Of a DNA stretch of 64,000 bases, positions 10,796 through 22,838 are shown in pieces. The position numbers were made by a program, and so were the translations under genes. The notes beneath the pieces were generated by a model. It was not told where the DNA came from. It saw nothing but the letters and a program-made list of their open reading frames with translations, and made no database searches. The stretch's first letter is position 1; each line of letters opens with the position of its first letter. Source of the stretch: Platanthera guangdongensis (Eukaryota > Streptophyta > Magnoliopsida > Asparagales > Orchidaceae); the NCBI GenBank assembly GCA_039583875.1, contig CM077165.1:62236757-62300756 (forward strand), in the 5' to 3' direction.

Positions 10796-12274
10796 AATAC
10801 CCCCAGACTTAGATGTTTGCTTGTCCCTAAGCAAACTAATTCAAACACTTGGGTTACCAATACATAATTTTATCTCCGCATACTGGTTGCTATGAATTTA
10901 AATGGGACTTTGATGATGTAATCGTATAGGAAATAGTTTAGCAGACGTTTCTAAGTATAAATTTATCTTAAAATTCCTCGAATATATCTTTTAACTATCT
11001 TTCACTCTTTTCTAGAAATAAAGGTATAGTCATCTATGACAAATGTGAGGAGAAAATAACAATCTCAATAAAATACGTATTAGTATTTCAAAACTTATAA
11101 GTACCCATATTGATAGTCATGAGCTTACCCTTTTCACACCCTCTCCACGGCACTAGTTAGACTTAGTGAGGTCGGATCCTTAGGACTTGTATTATGGTGT
11201 AGCCTTTTTGGCTTAGGATAGAAGATTATATGGGAGCTAATCAAAGATAAATTTAATGGATTTTGTTTTCTTTTCTTTCACACCTAAATCTCAATTGAGC
11301 CTTTTGTTGGAAAATACCTTAACATATGTTAGTGTTATAAAAACACCCACAGACTTTGCAATTAGTATACTTCCCACATTTTTGAAGGATACTCTAAATA
11401 TTTATTCTTCTTAACCAAGAGGCCATAGTAGGGATCATTCCGAGTGGGTGCAAGTATACACGCACTCAGGCCAAGTATCACTATGTCTTTTTTTCTCTTC
11501 TTTTTTTTGGGTTCATAGTAGGGATCATTCCGAGTGGGTGCAAGTATACACGCACTCAGGCCACATATCACTACGAACAAACTCATTCCATGAAGAGCTC
11601 AATGATAGGTGTGCTAATAGGTAAGGATTTGGCCTTGGTGACTTTTAGTGGTAGAGTTTCAAAAGGATAGGGATTAGGTCCAAATTGGGTGTGCAAGGGT
11701 ATAATATTTAAGGTTTTGGGTTTGCAGGGCTCAAGCTATCCAAAAGGAGGCCTAAGTCATTTCTGCCCTCACTAGTTAACTTATGCAACATTTTTGAGGA
11801 TCGATAGAGGGTAAGTGCTAGACATCAATAGAGAGTATCTTTCATTTTAATTCCCTAATACCAAATTATAGAAATGTTACACTCATCGACTCACATTACT
11901 ATAGATAATTATATTTTCTAAAATATAGTGATTGATAGTTAATAATATAGAGGATTAATCTTAACAATAAATAATATAGAGAAAATTAAGCTAATATATT
12001 TCTATACTTAATTACGAATCAACAAAGTTGAAACCTCTATGGGTCTACATTAATTCATTTTAATCAGCGTGCGAAGTTAAATTAAATAGTGATAATCCCA
12101 ACTGAATGAATAGTGAGAGCTTAAAAGAGTAACAAAAGTGAATGAAAAAAACTTTCTTAGGGGGTATAACTAACTTGAGTGTTATGATAGCAAAATTATT
12201 ATCAATTATTACCATGTCCATCACAACAATTATAAAATGGAAGAAAGAACATCCACCCCAGACTGAGAATTTGT
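10796..12274 (-). other. Athila A 3' untranslated region
   Basis: AATACCCCCAGACTTA at 10796-10811 is the reverse of the polypurine tract (TAAGTCTGGGGGTATT), next to the 3' LTR. The rest is AT-rich and non-coding and matches the same region of Athila B (56640-57527, reversed): shared blocks such as AACTAGTG-CGTGGAGAGGGT. A 91-bp tandem duplication starts at 11423 and 11514 (shared GGGATCATTCCGAGTGGGTG). A second copy of the CAGTCTGGGG motif sits at the SIRE-A junction (about 12257). Confidence 0.75.
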
Positions 12275-13148
12275 GAAAGAATTAGTGCCTAACCACCTAG
12301 AGGGGGGTGAATAGGTGTAATTCTTATTTTTCTTTTAAGGCAGAAAAGTTATTCAGTTAACTAATAATAAACTGCAAATTCTACTGCTAACACAGCACAG
12401 CAATCACAGAAACAATCAATCACAGAGTGCACATAGTTTTTATAGTGGTTCCCCAAGGTTTGGGTACATCCACTTTCCCCCTTCGCCTATCTAGCAGTGT
12501 ACTATATTCGGCCTAACTTCTACACTTCACCTCAGATCCTCAGATCTTACAACTCAGAACCCCAAACAAGGCTCCTACAACTCAAGAAATATGCCCTACC
12601 TCAGCCTTCAACAAGGCCTACAACTCAGAGATATATATCTCCTACAACTCAGGCTCTCAGCCCTACCTCAGACTTCAACAAGGCCTACCACTCAGAGATA
12701 TAAATCTCCTACACTCAGCCTTTATAAAATATGTTTATAGCTCAGATCTATACAAGATCCTACATAAATTTGATTAAACAAAGTTTATTACCACCACCCT
12801 GAAAGAGAGAGAATGGATGGATGGCTTCTTGATCAGTTCTTGAAAGAAACTGATGGCAGAGAACAACCTCCCTTAGCTTTCTTCAAAGCTTCTTGAATCT
12901 GAACTCAGTAGGGTTGAATCTCCTGTGAAGATGATCTTCAATCAGCTTCCTTCTTGATATTCAGATCACAATCTGAATTCTTCTTAGCAGCCTGGTTCAG
13001 TAACTGCACTTCTTAGATGGAGCTCTCTCTCTCCAACTTCTTAGATCTTCTGTCGAAAGTCTTCTTCTTTTTGTGTTGTTAGATATCTGTGCAATCTTCA
13101 ATTATTTATTCTCAATTATAATTGATCACTTTCTGTTGAAGGAGAAAG

Positions 13149-13160
13149 CCTTTATATAGT
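13149..13160 (-). promoter_or_regulatory. TATA box of SIRE LTR
   Basis: The minus strand reads ACTATATAAAGG. Equivalent sites are 23715-23726 (5' LTR) and 59466-59477 (SIRE-B). All are about 150 bases downstream of the palindrome array. Confidence 0.65.
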
Positions 13161-13309
13161 CTTTCTCCATGATAACCGGCTGATCCGGTTTCTAACAAAC
13201 TTCTGACAGCTTTGACAGTTGTAGTAGACCGGTTAGAAATGGCAGCTGTCAAGTCATCCAGTCACTTCTTGAAAATATTGTCTCTGTCTGAAAGTATCGA
13301 GACTGATCT

Positions 13310-13895
13310 TCATTATGTGTCGACACAAGTAGACTCAGTGTCGACACAAGTGGACTAAGTGTCGACACATGCCTTGGTGGTGTCGACACAGCTCCTTTTG
13401 TTGTTGTAACAGCTTCTCGACACTGCTTCTTTAGAATGTGTCGACACTGATTCTGTGTGTCGACACAAGCCTTCTTTTCTTTAACTTTGTTGGAACTTGC
13501 TATGTGTCGACACATCTCCTTTGTGTCGACACAAGTACTTATTTACTTTAACATTGTTGAAGCTTTGCTGTGTGTCGACACAAGTCCTGTGTGTCGACAC
13601 AGTTGATGTTGACAAATACTTCTGTGTGTCGACATTGCCTCTATGTGTCGACACATTTGATGTCGACTAAGTATTCCTATGTGTCGACACTGCCTTTTGG
13701 TGTCGACACAGATGATGTCGACTTTTCTTCTCTGTGTGTCGACACAGCCTCTTGGTGTTGACACAGTTGATTCTGGTGTCGACTAAGCCTTTCCAAGTGT
13801 CGACACAATTAACTCCAAATGTCGACACAGCTTTTCTCCAGTGTCGACACAAGCCTTCATAAGTGTTGACACTGCTTCTCTAGGTGTCGACACAT
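13310..13895 (-). repeat. TGTGTCGACACA palindrome array, SIRE-A 3' LTR
   Basis: About 20 copies of the perfect palindrome GTGTCGACAC (some with one change) are separated by 10-40 bases of unrelated sequence. Each has a central CpG inside GTCGAC. It lies in U3 upstream of TATA. Spacers are irregular and non-identical, so it is not a simple tandem repeat. Confidence 0.92.
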
Positions 13896-14037
13896 GGACT
13901 TAGAAATTTTTCTGCATTTCCTGCAATTACTTAACCTGCCATAAAAACTCAAAACACATCAAATACACCTTGATGTATATCATTGAGAAGGGTGAGGCTT
14001 CTTCAAATCTGGTACACATTTTCCAATGTACCCAACA

Positions 14038-14306
14038 ATCTCCCCCTATTTGGAAAAGTCATAACCCTTAGTCAATGATATACACCATACATAACAAATA
14101 CACAATATGATGTATAACAGCATTATATGACAGGGTAATTTCTTAAACAAAACATATAAAACAGATCATCACAGAATAATAATAATGTTAATCACAGAAC
14201 AAGCATTAATCATGTTTTGCTTCAACTACAAAATTTTCTTTAATAGAAGTTTACATAGATTTTAAACACTAAATTTTACAATGTGATAAAATCTAGTAAA
14301 TCTAAT
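14038..14306 (-). other. SIRE-A polypurine tract and 3' untranslated stretch
   Basis: On the minus strand AAATAGGGGGAGAT lies directly before the LTR (14051-14038). It fits a polypurine tract and has the same form in SIRE-B (60457-60470). The remaining 250 bases are AT-rich without a reading frame. Confidence 0.7.
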
Positions 14307-17043
14307 CTAAGGCTGCTCTGGCTCCTTGATGACAATGCCCTTGTCTGATTGAATCTTGGCTTGAACTGGAACATCAGTGTCATCAACTGGCTCCTTGCCC
14401 TTTTGATCTTTCTTCTTTAGCTCTTCAGCCCTTATCTTTTGTCTTTCAAAATAGTGATAAGGCTTTGGGAAATATTTGCTAGGCTCATGTGCATTAGGAG
14501 GTAGCTTCCCAAGTTTTGCCTTCCTTCTATACTGTACAATAGCTTCTTGCTTGGCTTCATGTTTTCTCCATTCCTGTTCAGAGTACCATTTGCCCCTTTC
14601 TAGGGTATTGTCCTTTGCAGCTTTCCAAGCAGTCAGTATAATATTTCTAGATGTTGGGCTCCACTGCTCAAAATCTGGCTTTAATTCTGCCTGTTCTCTG
14701 AATCTCTTCTTGGACAAAAGAGTTTCTTGCTCTTTCAATACTGCCTCTGGCACAGGCTTATCTACTTTCTCAAGAAGAATATTTTTATTACCCTCAGGAG
14801 GGCTGTACATAGATTGTACTTCTTGATGAATCATCTCAAAATCTGCTGGGGGATAGATTACTTGAGCAACTTCAGCTTGCTCACCTCCAAAAATAGCAGG
14901 GTGTATTCCAGATTCAGCCACATTGTCATCATCACAAAGGGGTGGATATCCAAGTGTAGCTCTGATGCTATTGGAAATCCATTTAGCATGGTCAGATCCA
15001 GCTTTGACTAATACTCTCCCCCCCCCCCCTTTATGACTTCTCTGGCCACATGATCCCTAAGATCATCCTTCTGAAATCTGATTTGTTCATCCAGAAAATT
15101 AACACCATCCTTATAAAATCCCTTTAACTTTAGCAGCAGTCCAGAAATAGTCTTTTGAGACAGCTCAATAGTTGTTTTAACAGCAGTTATGCCTTCCTGG
15201 AAGTCCTTATCAAACTTCTCCTTATCAAACTCTGGCTTGGCTTTAGACTTATCAGCATGCTGGGCTGTTGCAATATTTTTCAGTTCTGTAACAATTGCAT
15301 TATGGGATGCAGTCAGATTATCATTCATTCTCAGTTGATTTTCTAAGACATAGCCTTGCTTGACAGCTATATCATCAACTTGTGTCTTGATTTTCTCTTG
15401 GTGTGTGGCTAGGAAAACCACAGCATTTCCACCCTTATGGAAACAATCAGTCATTTCTTTCTTATTTTGATTCACTTCAAATCTTATTGACTTTATATCT
15501 GCTGCCAAGGAGAGTTGTAGATCTTTATGTGTCTCATCCATATACTTCTCCATGGCAATCCTTTGCTCATCCAACTTGACTTGCAAGGCCACCAATAATG
15601 AGCTTGTAATCAGCTGTTGGGGCAGGTTATGGAGCAACAGTTTTAATGCCTTCTTGTAGCTCTGGCTTATTCTTTTGAATACATGTAGCTTCCTCTTCTT
15701 AGCTCTTAAAGCTTCTTCAACCTCAGATGCTAAGGTACTAGCTATGTCAACCCTTTCCTTAGGACTTGGAGGCAATTCTTTCTCAGTCCTTGGTAGCTTC
15801 CCCTGAGTCCTTTGCTCCTCCTCAGTTCTGGTTTGCACCTCATCATTCCTTGCAGTCTCTCCCTGAGACCTTATATGCTCCCCCTCAAGGTTAGCTTGGC
15901 CCTCCTCAAGAGCAGTTTTCTCCCCCTGAAAACCAGCATGCTCCCCCTCAATATTAGCTTGCACTAAATCAAGAAACAGCTCCTCTAAGGTAAACTCTTG
16001 TTGAGTAGGATCTTGAGGTACTACAAACTCAGGATCATTATCAGCAGCAGATGTATCTTTCATGACAACATCTTGTGGTTGACTATGTAGTTGTGTTGGC
16101 TGGTCAACATCAATCAAAAAGTCAGTTAGTGTCTCATCTTTATCAATAAGAATTGATTGATTCACCTCTTGAATTACCTCAAGGATTGTCTGTGTAGCCA
16201 TCTCACTCTCCAGGTGGGTTGGCTCTTCCTCAATATGAGGCTCCCCCTGCACTTGTGCTCCATCTGCAGGGTCTTGTGCAGGAACTTCTTGGGCTGTAGA
16301 TTTCTCAGGAACCTCATGTCTTTCCTCATCAGGCATGTCCTTAGTTAATACCCTATCCCATCTTGAGATAATCCTAATGTACATCCTCCTCATGTGGTTA
16401 ATTTTAGAACCAGCTGCTTGTTCTATTACTTCTGGAATAGTTCCAGCTAAGTACAGACTCATAATTCTACCCAGATTGGGCTTCTTCATACTTTCTTTAA
16501 TCTTCTCAAAAATAACTGCTGACCAATCAGTTTTTAGTTTAAAGATGATCCTGGTCATTAAGCTGAACATATGAGCTGATATCATATCATGCCCCCTGGC
16601 TTGCACAGAATCACCTTTCCTACCACTTCAGACAAGAACTTTCCTTGCATATTCATGTCTTTCCTGTTAAATACTGAGCCAATCTTCATGGTGGAATCCA
16701 GTCCACACCATTGAAGTGCTTCCCTTGTCTTAGATGCAGGTACATCTTCCTCTTCTTGAGTTCTTGGTAGTTGAAGAGTTTTTCTCAAGCTTTTCAAAGT
16801 AAGTTTGACTTTAGCTCCCTGAACTATTGATTTGATCTTTAATCCAGTCGAATCTAAAGTTGCAGCGCCATAGAATTCTAGGATTTCCTTCTTCCAAATC
16901 TTTGTTGGTTCAGAGACTAAAAACTCCAACCCATTCACAGTAATTAGGGTTAGAACATTCTTAATTTCTCGTTCCGCATGGTCAAATGCGTTGCGTACTA
17001 GCTCATATCCTTCATTGACGTTCTCTTCAGGCTTGGGCGCCAT
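14307..17043 (-). pseudogene. SIRE-A third ORF (ORF3): transposon-protein-like N-terminus plus acidic and coiled-coil regions
   Basis: It reads from ATG at 17043 in three frames (17043-16582, 16606-15008, 14921-14307), about 910 codons in all. The first 200 residues (EFYGAATLD, KLTLKSLRKTL, REALQWCGLD, ISAHMFSLM, LGRIMSLYLA) look like the 'putative plant transposon protein' domain. That name is from memory and unchecked. Then come an acidic Glu/Gln region with repeated EGEH/QGE blocks, a basic KKRKLHVFKR patch, a long heptad-like helical region, and a C-terminal KYFPKPYHYFERQK motif. I see no signal peptide or membrane segment, so an envelope role is not supported. Breaks: a 1-base loss near 16595 and a run of 12 C at 15018-15029. 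SIRE-B keeps 5 C there and stays in frame. Confidence 0.75.
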
Positions 17044-17091
17044 TAGGGTTGAGTGAAATCTTGAATTTAGATGAGAGAGATGTCGACACAA

Positions 17092-17530
17092 AGTTTTTAG
17101 TATCGAAACTATAGAAAGCGTGTCGACAGACAATGGTGTTGACCTATTTATACCTTTCTAAAAACGAAGGTGAAAAGGCACGTTATAATCCTCTAAATGT
17201 GTCGACACTGTTGAAAAGTGTCGACACTGACTACTTAAGTATCGACAATGGTGTTGACTACTATGTGTCGACACCAATATAGTCGACAGAACTTATGTGT
17301 CGATACTTATACATCTGCGCTCGACGATTAGTCGATACTCCACTCGACGAAATCTGTGTTGAACCTAAGTATCGACACCAACTCTGGATGTGTCGACACC
17401 TACTCTGGATGTGTCGGCACTACTTCTCTGAAGTGTCGACACAGATTTTCTAGATGTGTCGACATCATTTCTCTGGAATGTCGACACCACTTCTATGTGT
17501 CGACACAGACAATTCCTTGTGTCGACACCA
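17092..17530 (-). repeat. internal TGTGTCGACACA palindrome array, SIRE-A
   Basis: About 15 palindromes or one-off variants lie between the pol stop (17555) and ORF3, most of them upstream of the TATA at 17143-17154. The motif is that of the LTR array, but the spacer sequences differ, so it is not a simple LTR copy. Confidence 0.88.
17143..17154 (-). promoter_or_regulatory. TATA box upstream of SIRE-A ORF3
   Basis: The minus strand reads GGTATAAATAGG, 100 bases before the ORF3 ATG at 17043 and just downstream of a palindrome array (17530-17165). SIRE-B has GATATAAATATG at the same place (63602-63613). An in-frame ATG at 17133 is too close to the TATA to be the start. Confidence 0.6.
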
Positions 17531-17554
17531 TTTTACTTAGCCAATTTTGTTAAA

Positions 17555-20500
17555 CTACTCTATGTTCAACATTCCTAATTCAATTTTAAACTTATTGAAT
17601 TTAATTTCATCTACAGGCTTAGTAAACATATCTGCAATTTGGTAATCTGTTTTAACAAATTCTAGTGAGATGTCCTCTTTCTCTACATGTTCTCTAAGAA
17701 AATGGTATCTAATTTCTATATGCTTAGTCCTACTATGTGAAACAGGATTATTAGCTATAGAAATTGCACTTGTAGAATCACAAAGCAAAGGTGTTCTACT
17801 TACTTTAATACAATAGTCTTCTAGCTGGTGTTGAATCCATAACAGCTGTGCATAGCAACTTCCTGCTGCCACATATTCAGACTCAGCAGTGGATATTGCC
17901 ACACTAGTCTGCTTCTTACTGCTCCAAGACACGAATCTTCCACCTAGAAATTGACAGATGCATATAATACTTTTTCTATCTTCCTTGCAACCTGCAAAAT
18001 CTGCATCTGAATATCCTGTCAGTAGAAAATCTCCATTCCTAGGGTACCAAAGGCCTAGATTAGGTGTGCCCTTAAGATATCTCAAAATCCTTTTCACTGC
18101 AGTCAGATGAGATTCTTTAGGGAAGGATTGGTACCTAGCACAGACACATGTAGCATACATGATATCTGGTCTACTAGCAGTCATATATAGGAGGGAGCCA
18201 ACTATCCCTCTATATAAAGTTTCATCCACAGGTTTCCCTGCATCATCTTTGCTAAGAGACGCACTTGACCCCATAGGAGTTCTCATGGTAGTGGATGATT
18301 CCATACCATACTTTTTAATTAACTCCAGGGTGAACTTAGACTGAGTTATGGACAAGTCATCTTCAGTCTGTCTTACTTGGAGACCCAAGAAAAACTTAAG
18401 TTCTCCCATACTGCTCATTTCAAATTTTCCTTGCATTAGTTTTGCAAACTTTCTACAAAGATTACTTTCAGTAGACCCAAATATTATGTCATCAACATAT
18501 ATTTGAACTACAATAATCTTTCTTTTAGATTCCCTAAGGAATATAGTCTTGTCTATTTTTCCCCTTGAGAATTTGTTCTCAATGAGGAAACTAGATAGGG
18601 TTTCATACCAAGCCCTTGGGGCTTGTTTCAACCCATACAAAGCTTTCCTAAGTCTAAAAACATAATCAGGTTTGAGAGGATCAACAAGACCTGAGGGCTG
18701 CTCTACATAGACTTCTTCTTTTAGATTTCCATTCAGGAATGCTAATTTTACATCCATTTGGAATACCTTGAAACCTTGATATGTTGCATAAGCAAGGAAC
18801 ATCCTAATTGCTTCCAGTCTTGCTACTGGGGCAAAGGTTTGATCAAAGTCAATACCTTCTTCGTGCCTATATCCTTTTGCAACAAGTCTTGCTTTATTCT
18901 TCACAATGATCCCATTCTCATCCAATTTGTTCCTAAAGATCCACTTTGTTCCAATGATGTTGTGGTCTTTTGTTTTAGGAACTAACTTCCAGACCTTGCA
19001 TCTTCTGAACTGATTCAGCTCCTCTTGCATGGCATCAATCCAATGTGGATCTAGAACAGCTTCTTCAAATTTCTTTGGTTCCACTTGTGATAGGAAGCTG
19101 GAGCAAAGAACTGTGCTCAGATTCTTGTTTCTTGTTTGCACTCCTTATCTTGGATCACCAATTATCTGAATTGTTGGATGATCCTTTAAGTGTCTATTAG
19201 CTAGAGGTAGTCTATCTTCAGGTTGAACACCTCCAGCCTCTTCATTAAGCTGCACCTCTTGGTTTTCTTCAGCATCTGGAGAGTCTTGTACTCCCCCTGG
19301 ACAGCAACCACCATTTTCCACTTCCTGATTTGCAGTAGAATCTTCTGTAATGGTAAGCTTATCCATTCTCTCATTTATACCTGTAGAACTGCAAGCACTA
19401 CTTGGCAACTCACAGTTAATCAGTCTTGTTTCATCAAAGACTACATGTACAGACTCTTCTACAACTTGAGTAATCAAGTTGTACACCCTATAAGCCTTAC
19501 TATTGTTATTGTACCCAACAAAGATCCCATCCTGGGATTTGGCAGCAAACTTGGTTAGATAAGACTTGTCATTGTTAAGTATATAGCACTTGCAACCAAA
19601 GATCCTAAAATAGGATAAGTTTGGTTTTCTGCCCTTCACAATCTTATAGGGAGTCTTTTTGTGGCTCTTGGTTATAGAAGTCTTATTGATCACATGACAT
19701 GCAGTGTTTACTGCCTCAGCCCAGAAATATTCTGGGAGAGAAGTGTCACGCAATAGAGTTCTACCAGCCTTTATCAATGTTCTATTCTTCCTTTCAGCAA
19801 TATCATTTTGCTGAGGTGTTCTAAGTGAGGAAAATTCTTGAAAAATCCCAAATTCTTCACATAATCTTGTCATACTCTCAGACTGAAATTCAGTGTCATG
19901 GTCACTTCTGATTTTGACCACTGTACTGTCCATTTCATTCTGAATTTGTTTGACAAAATTATATAAAATACTTGGGGTTTCAGATTTTTGTCTCAGAAAG
20001 AACACACATGTATATCTAGAATAGTCATCAACCACCACAAAAGTGTAGACCTTCCTACCTAGACTATGAACTGGCAAAGGACCAAAAAGATCCATATGCA
20101 AGAGGTATAGACACCTCACTGAATCCTTGTTTTCAAGGCTATGAAAGGTGGATTTGGTCTGCTTGCCTTATTGACAAGCTGAGCATATCCCATCCTTTAT
20201 ACACTTAACTTGAGGACCATTCCTCACTAACTCTTTACTAAAGAGTTGGCCAATAGTCTTATAGTTAAGATGGGCCAGCCACTTGTGCCATTTAACACAA
20301 TGAAAGGCTCTCTCATCAGCTACAAGATAAATAGGAGAAACATTGTTCTCACACACAAAGTTAAGATAGTAAACATTTCTCTTTCTATATCCTGTCAATA
20401 TGACCTTTTGATCACTTAACCTTTTGATATGACATCCATTCTTAATAAATGAAATGTCATATCCTAAATCACTCAACTGACTTATGCGTATAAGGTTGTG

Positions 20501-20722
20501 TTTCAAACCCTTCACATAGGCCACTTGAGAGATAGTAATCTGATTATTAGAAATGTTACCAAATCCTTTGATGATTCCTTTTTCTGAACCACCAAAGGTT
20601 ACTTTAGGGTCATCCATGATAGGTGTGTAGTCCTTTAGCAATCCCCTTGTTCCAGTCATGTGACTGGAACATCCACTGTCCAAGTACCATATAGGGGCAT
20701 GGCCACTTGGACTCACCTGCAA
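17555..20722 (-). pseudogene. SIRE-A pol: protease, integrase, RT, RNase H
   Basis: Protease WYLDSGCSSHMTG near 20690; integrase zinc finger HKWLAH...CSACQ near 20280-20170; integrase core with VVDDYSRY, RSDHDTEF and TPQQNDIAERKNRT; RT with [11 protein letters not shown] and catalytic YVDD at 18488-18499; RNase H with YSDADFAG and [12 protein letters not shown]. The order protease-integrase-RT-RNase H is diagnostic of copia. The frame is one throughout, with stops near 20165 and 19143. Gag lies in another frame, and the overlap at 20722-20713 marks a frameshift between them. Residues fit the SIRE lineage. Confidence 0.9.
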
Positions 20723-22791
20723 TAAAGACTACTTAACCTTAAAACCCAAATAAGTTTGGGTCCTTGGTTCATGTTAGTCTGAAATTTGACAAATCTGCCT
20801 GTAGCTCTTCTAGCAGATAGATTGCTACTCTCCTTGACACTGGAATTGTGCCAACAATCTAAGGCAAAGTGGCCTACCTTGCCACAACACCAGCACTCAA
20901 ACTTGTTGTACCTTTGTTTAGGTACAACCTTTGCTGAATTGTTTACAGCAGTTCTCTTGTTTTGAGCTGGAGCTTTGCCTTTCTTATTGGACTTAGCAGC
21001 CCATGATGTTCTCTTAAACCCCAATCCAGCCTTACCCTTTTGAGGTACAAACTCATCAATCAAGGGTAATACAGATTTAGGTTTAGAAAAACTAGCCACA
21101 ATCTCTTTCTCTTTCTGAAGTTTAACCTCCAGATTTCTAATCTGATCATTCTTGAATGTGATTGTGCCCATTTAAATAACAGTTATGTTTTTCAATCTGG
21201 CAATCTCATTCAGTTTTTGATCCAGTAACTTCTCTGAATCTAATGCAGCCATCTTAAGATCTGCAATTTCCTTAGCCTGAGATTTGGCCAGGTTTTTGCT
21301 CTTCTTAAGTGCCTACAATAAATCTCTATATTCATCTATCAGCTGATGAATATCACCTTCAGACTCAGACCCATCCACATCACTTGATGCAGATGTTGCT
21401 GTCTCTGACTCAGTACTGCAATCTGAAAGATATTGTACCTTACTAAGACCAGGCTGATCCTGGCACTTGTCTTCTTCTGACACAGCCATCAGTCCCTTGC
21501 ACTGATGGTCTTCTTGTTCATATATAGAGTTCAGCACCTGGAGAAACTCTTCTTATTCATCTGCTGCATATAGACCAATGTAGGCCTCAGCTTCAGATTC
21601 TAACTCTGAAGTAGATTGGTCTGATAAGGTCTTATCCTTCTTAGCAACAAAGGATTTCTCCTTCTTGCTCTAGTGTTGACTCTTTTTTTTATCTGCAGTC
21701 TCTTTTCTTTTATCCGGACACTCAGCTATAACAAATCCAGGCCTATTACAGCAGTAATAAACTATCATGGATGTTGTAGATTTTCTTGGCTTAGACCTGC
21801 TCATTTCCTTCCTGGATGACTTCCTCTTTTGATAATACTCATCCTTAGGCTGAGATGTAGAAGGCTTAGACTTCCACTGCTTCTTCTTCAGGAATCTCTG
21901 AAACTGTCTTGTAAATGCTGCAAAATCTTCATCTGAGTCACTGCTGTCTGAATTCTGGTTGTTTGAATTATCTGAAGCAGTTTCAGCAACAATCTTAGGA
22001 GGTGATGGAGAGATCCTCCTATTTTTCTTAGTGGCTTCAACCTTGAAGTCCACAGACTTTTCTCTATGCTCACCTTTTGCACTTTTCTCTTCCTCTTTCC
22101 TTGTCATTAGCTGCATCTCATATGACAGCAGTTTTCCAAATAAGGTTGGTGGAGAGATATCTGCAAGTTTGGCCACTTCCCTAATGGCACAAATCTTAGT
22201 GTCCCAATCCTTTGTCAAGGATCTTAGGAATTTATCATTCAGTTCATATGTACTGAATATTCTACCATAGGACATCAGCTCATTTACAATCCTATAGAAC
22301 TTTTTATAGCACTCAGTTATACTGTCAGACTTTCCTTGTCTGAAACTCTAATATTCCTGGTTAAGCATAGATTTTCTATCTTTTCTTACTTCTTCAGAAC
22401 CCTCCATGTAGACTATTAAAGTATCCCACATTTCTTTGGAGGTCTTGTAGTGAATCAAATTTTGAAAGGTTGCATCATCTATGGCACTAACTATGATATT
22501 CTTGGCTCTCTTATCCATAGTTGCCAAGATGATCTCATCCTTGGTCATCTCAGAATAATCCTTGGGAATTCTTTGGTTTGCATCCAGAATTGACACATTC
22601 ATTGGAATATAAGGACCTTCCTTTACTGTGATGTAGATCCTTAGATCAGAAGCCTCCATAAACAGTCTGACCCTTTCTTTATAGATGCCAAATATCTCCT
22701 TTCTGCATATGGGTAATTTCATAGACCCTAGCTCCTTATGATTTTCACCTGAACCCATTTTCTTGATTCTTGAATCTTCCTTATGGATCAA
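20713..22791 (-). pseudogene. SIRE-A gag with zinc knuckles
   Basis: The frame opens at 22791 and keeps to one frame with stops near 22345, 21668, 21540 and 21173. The gag core has KTSKEMWDTL (about 22430), and further on a KLLSYEMQL block (about 22120). The first zinc knuckle (about 21750) has lost its first cysteine and its histidine. The second, CWCCGKVGHFALDC (about 20895-20855), has the full C-x2-C-x4-H-x4-C. A coiled-coil-like segment lies between. Confidence 0.8.
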
Positions 22792-22823
22792 CTCAGACTG
22801 TTAGGTCTTTCTTTGAGGAACCT

Positions 22824-22836
22824 CCCTCTGATACCA
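22824..22836 (-). other. tRNA-iMet primer-binding site of SIRE-A
   Basis: The minus strand reads TGGTATCAGAGGG, two bases from the LTR end. This is the usual copia primer complement. Confidence 0.85.
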
Positions 22837-22838
22837 CT

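Larger units (their letters stand above)
12275..14037 (-). repeat. 3' LTR of SIRE-A
   Basis: Plus-strand ends are TGAAAGAATTAG and GTACCCAACA. From the minus-strand start: 3'-proximal unique sequence, palindrome array (13895-13310), AACCGG-CTGAT-CCGGTT inverted repeat (about 13172), TATA (13149-13160), then CTCAG-rich direct repeats (12530-12720). Confidence 0.92.

Noticed and set aside
12530..12720. direct CTACAACTCAG repeats as a separate element
   Set aside because: Found at the same place in all three SIRE LTRs, so part of the LTR.
13249..13852. Cys/His/Arg/Thr-rich short frames (CRH, VSTH, VDT repeats)
   Set aside because: Translations of the TGTGTCGACACA palindrome array in several frames.
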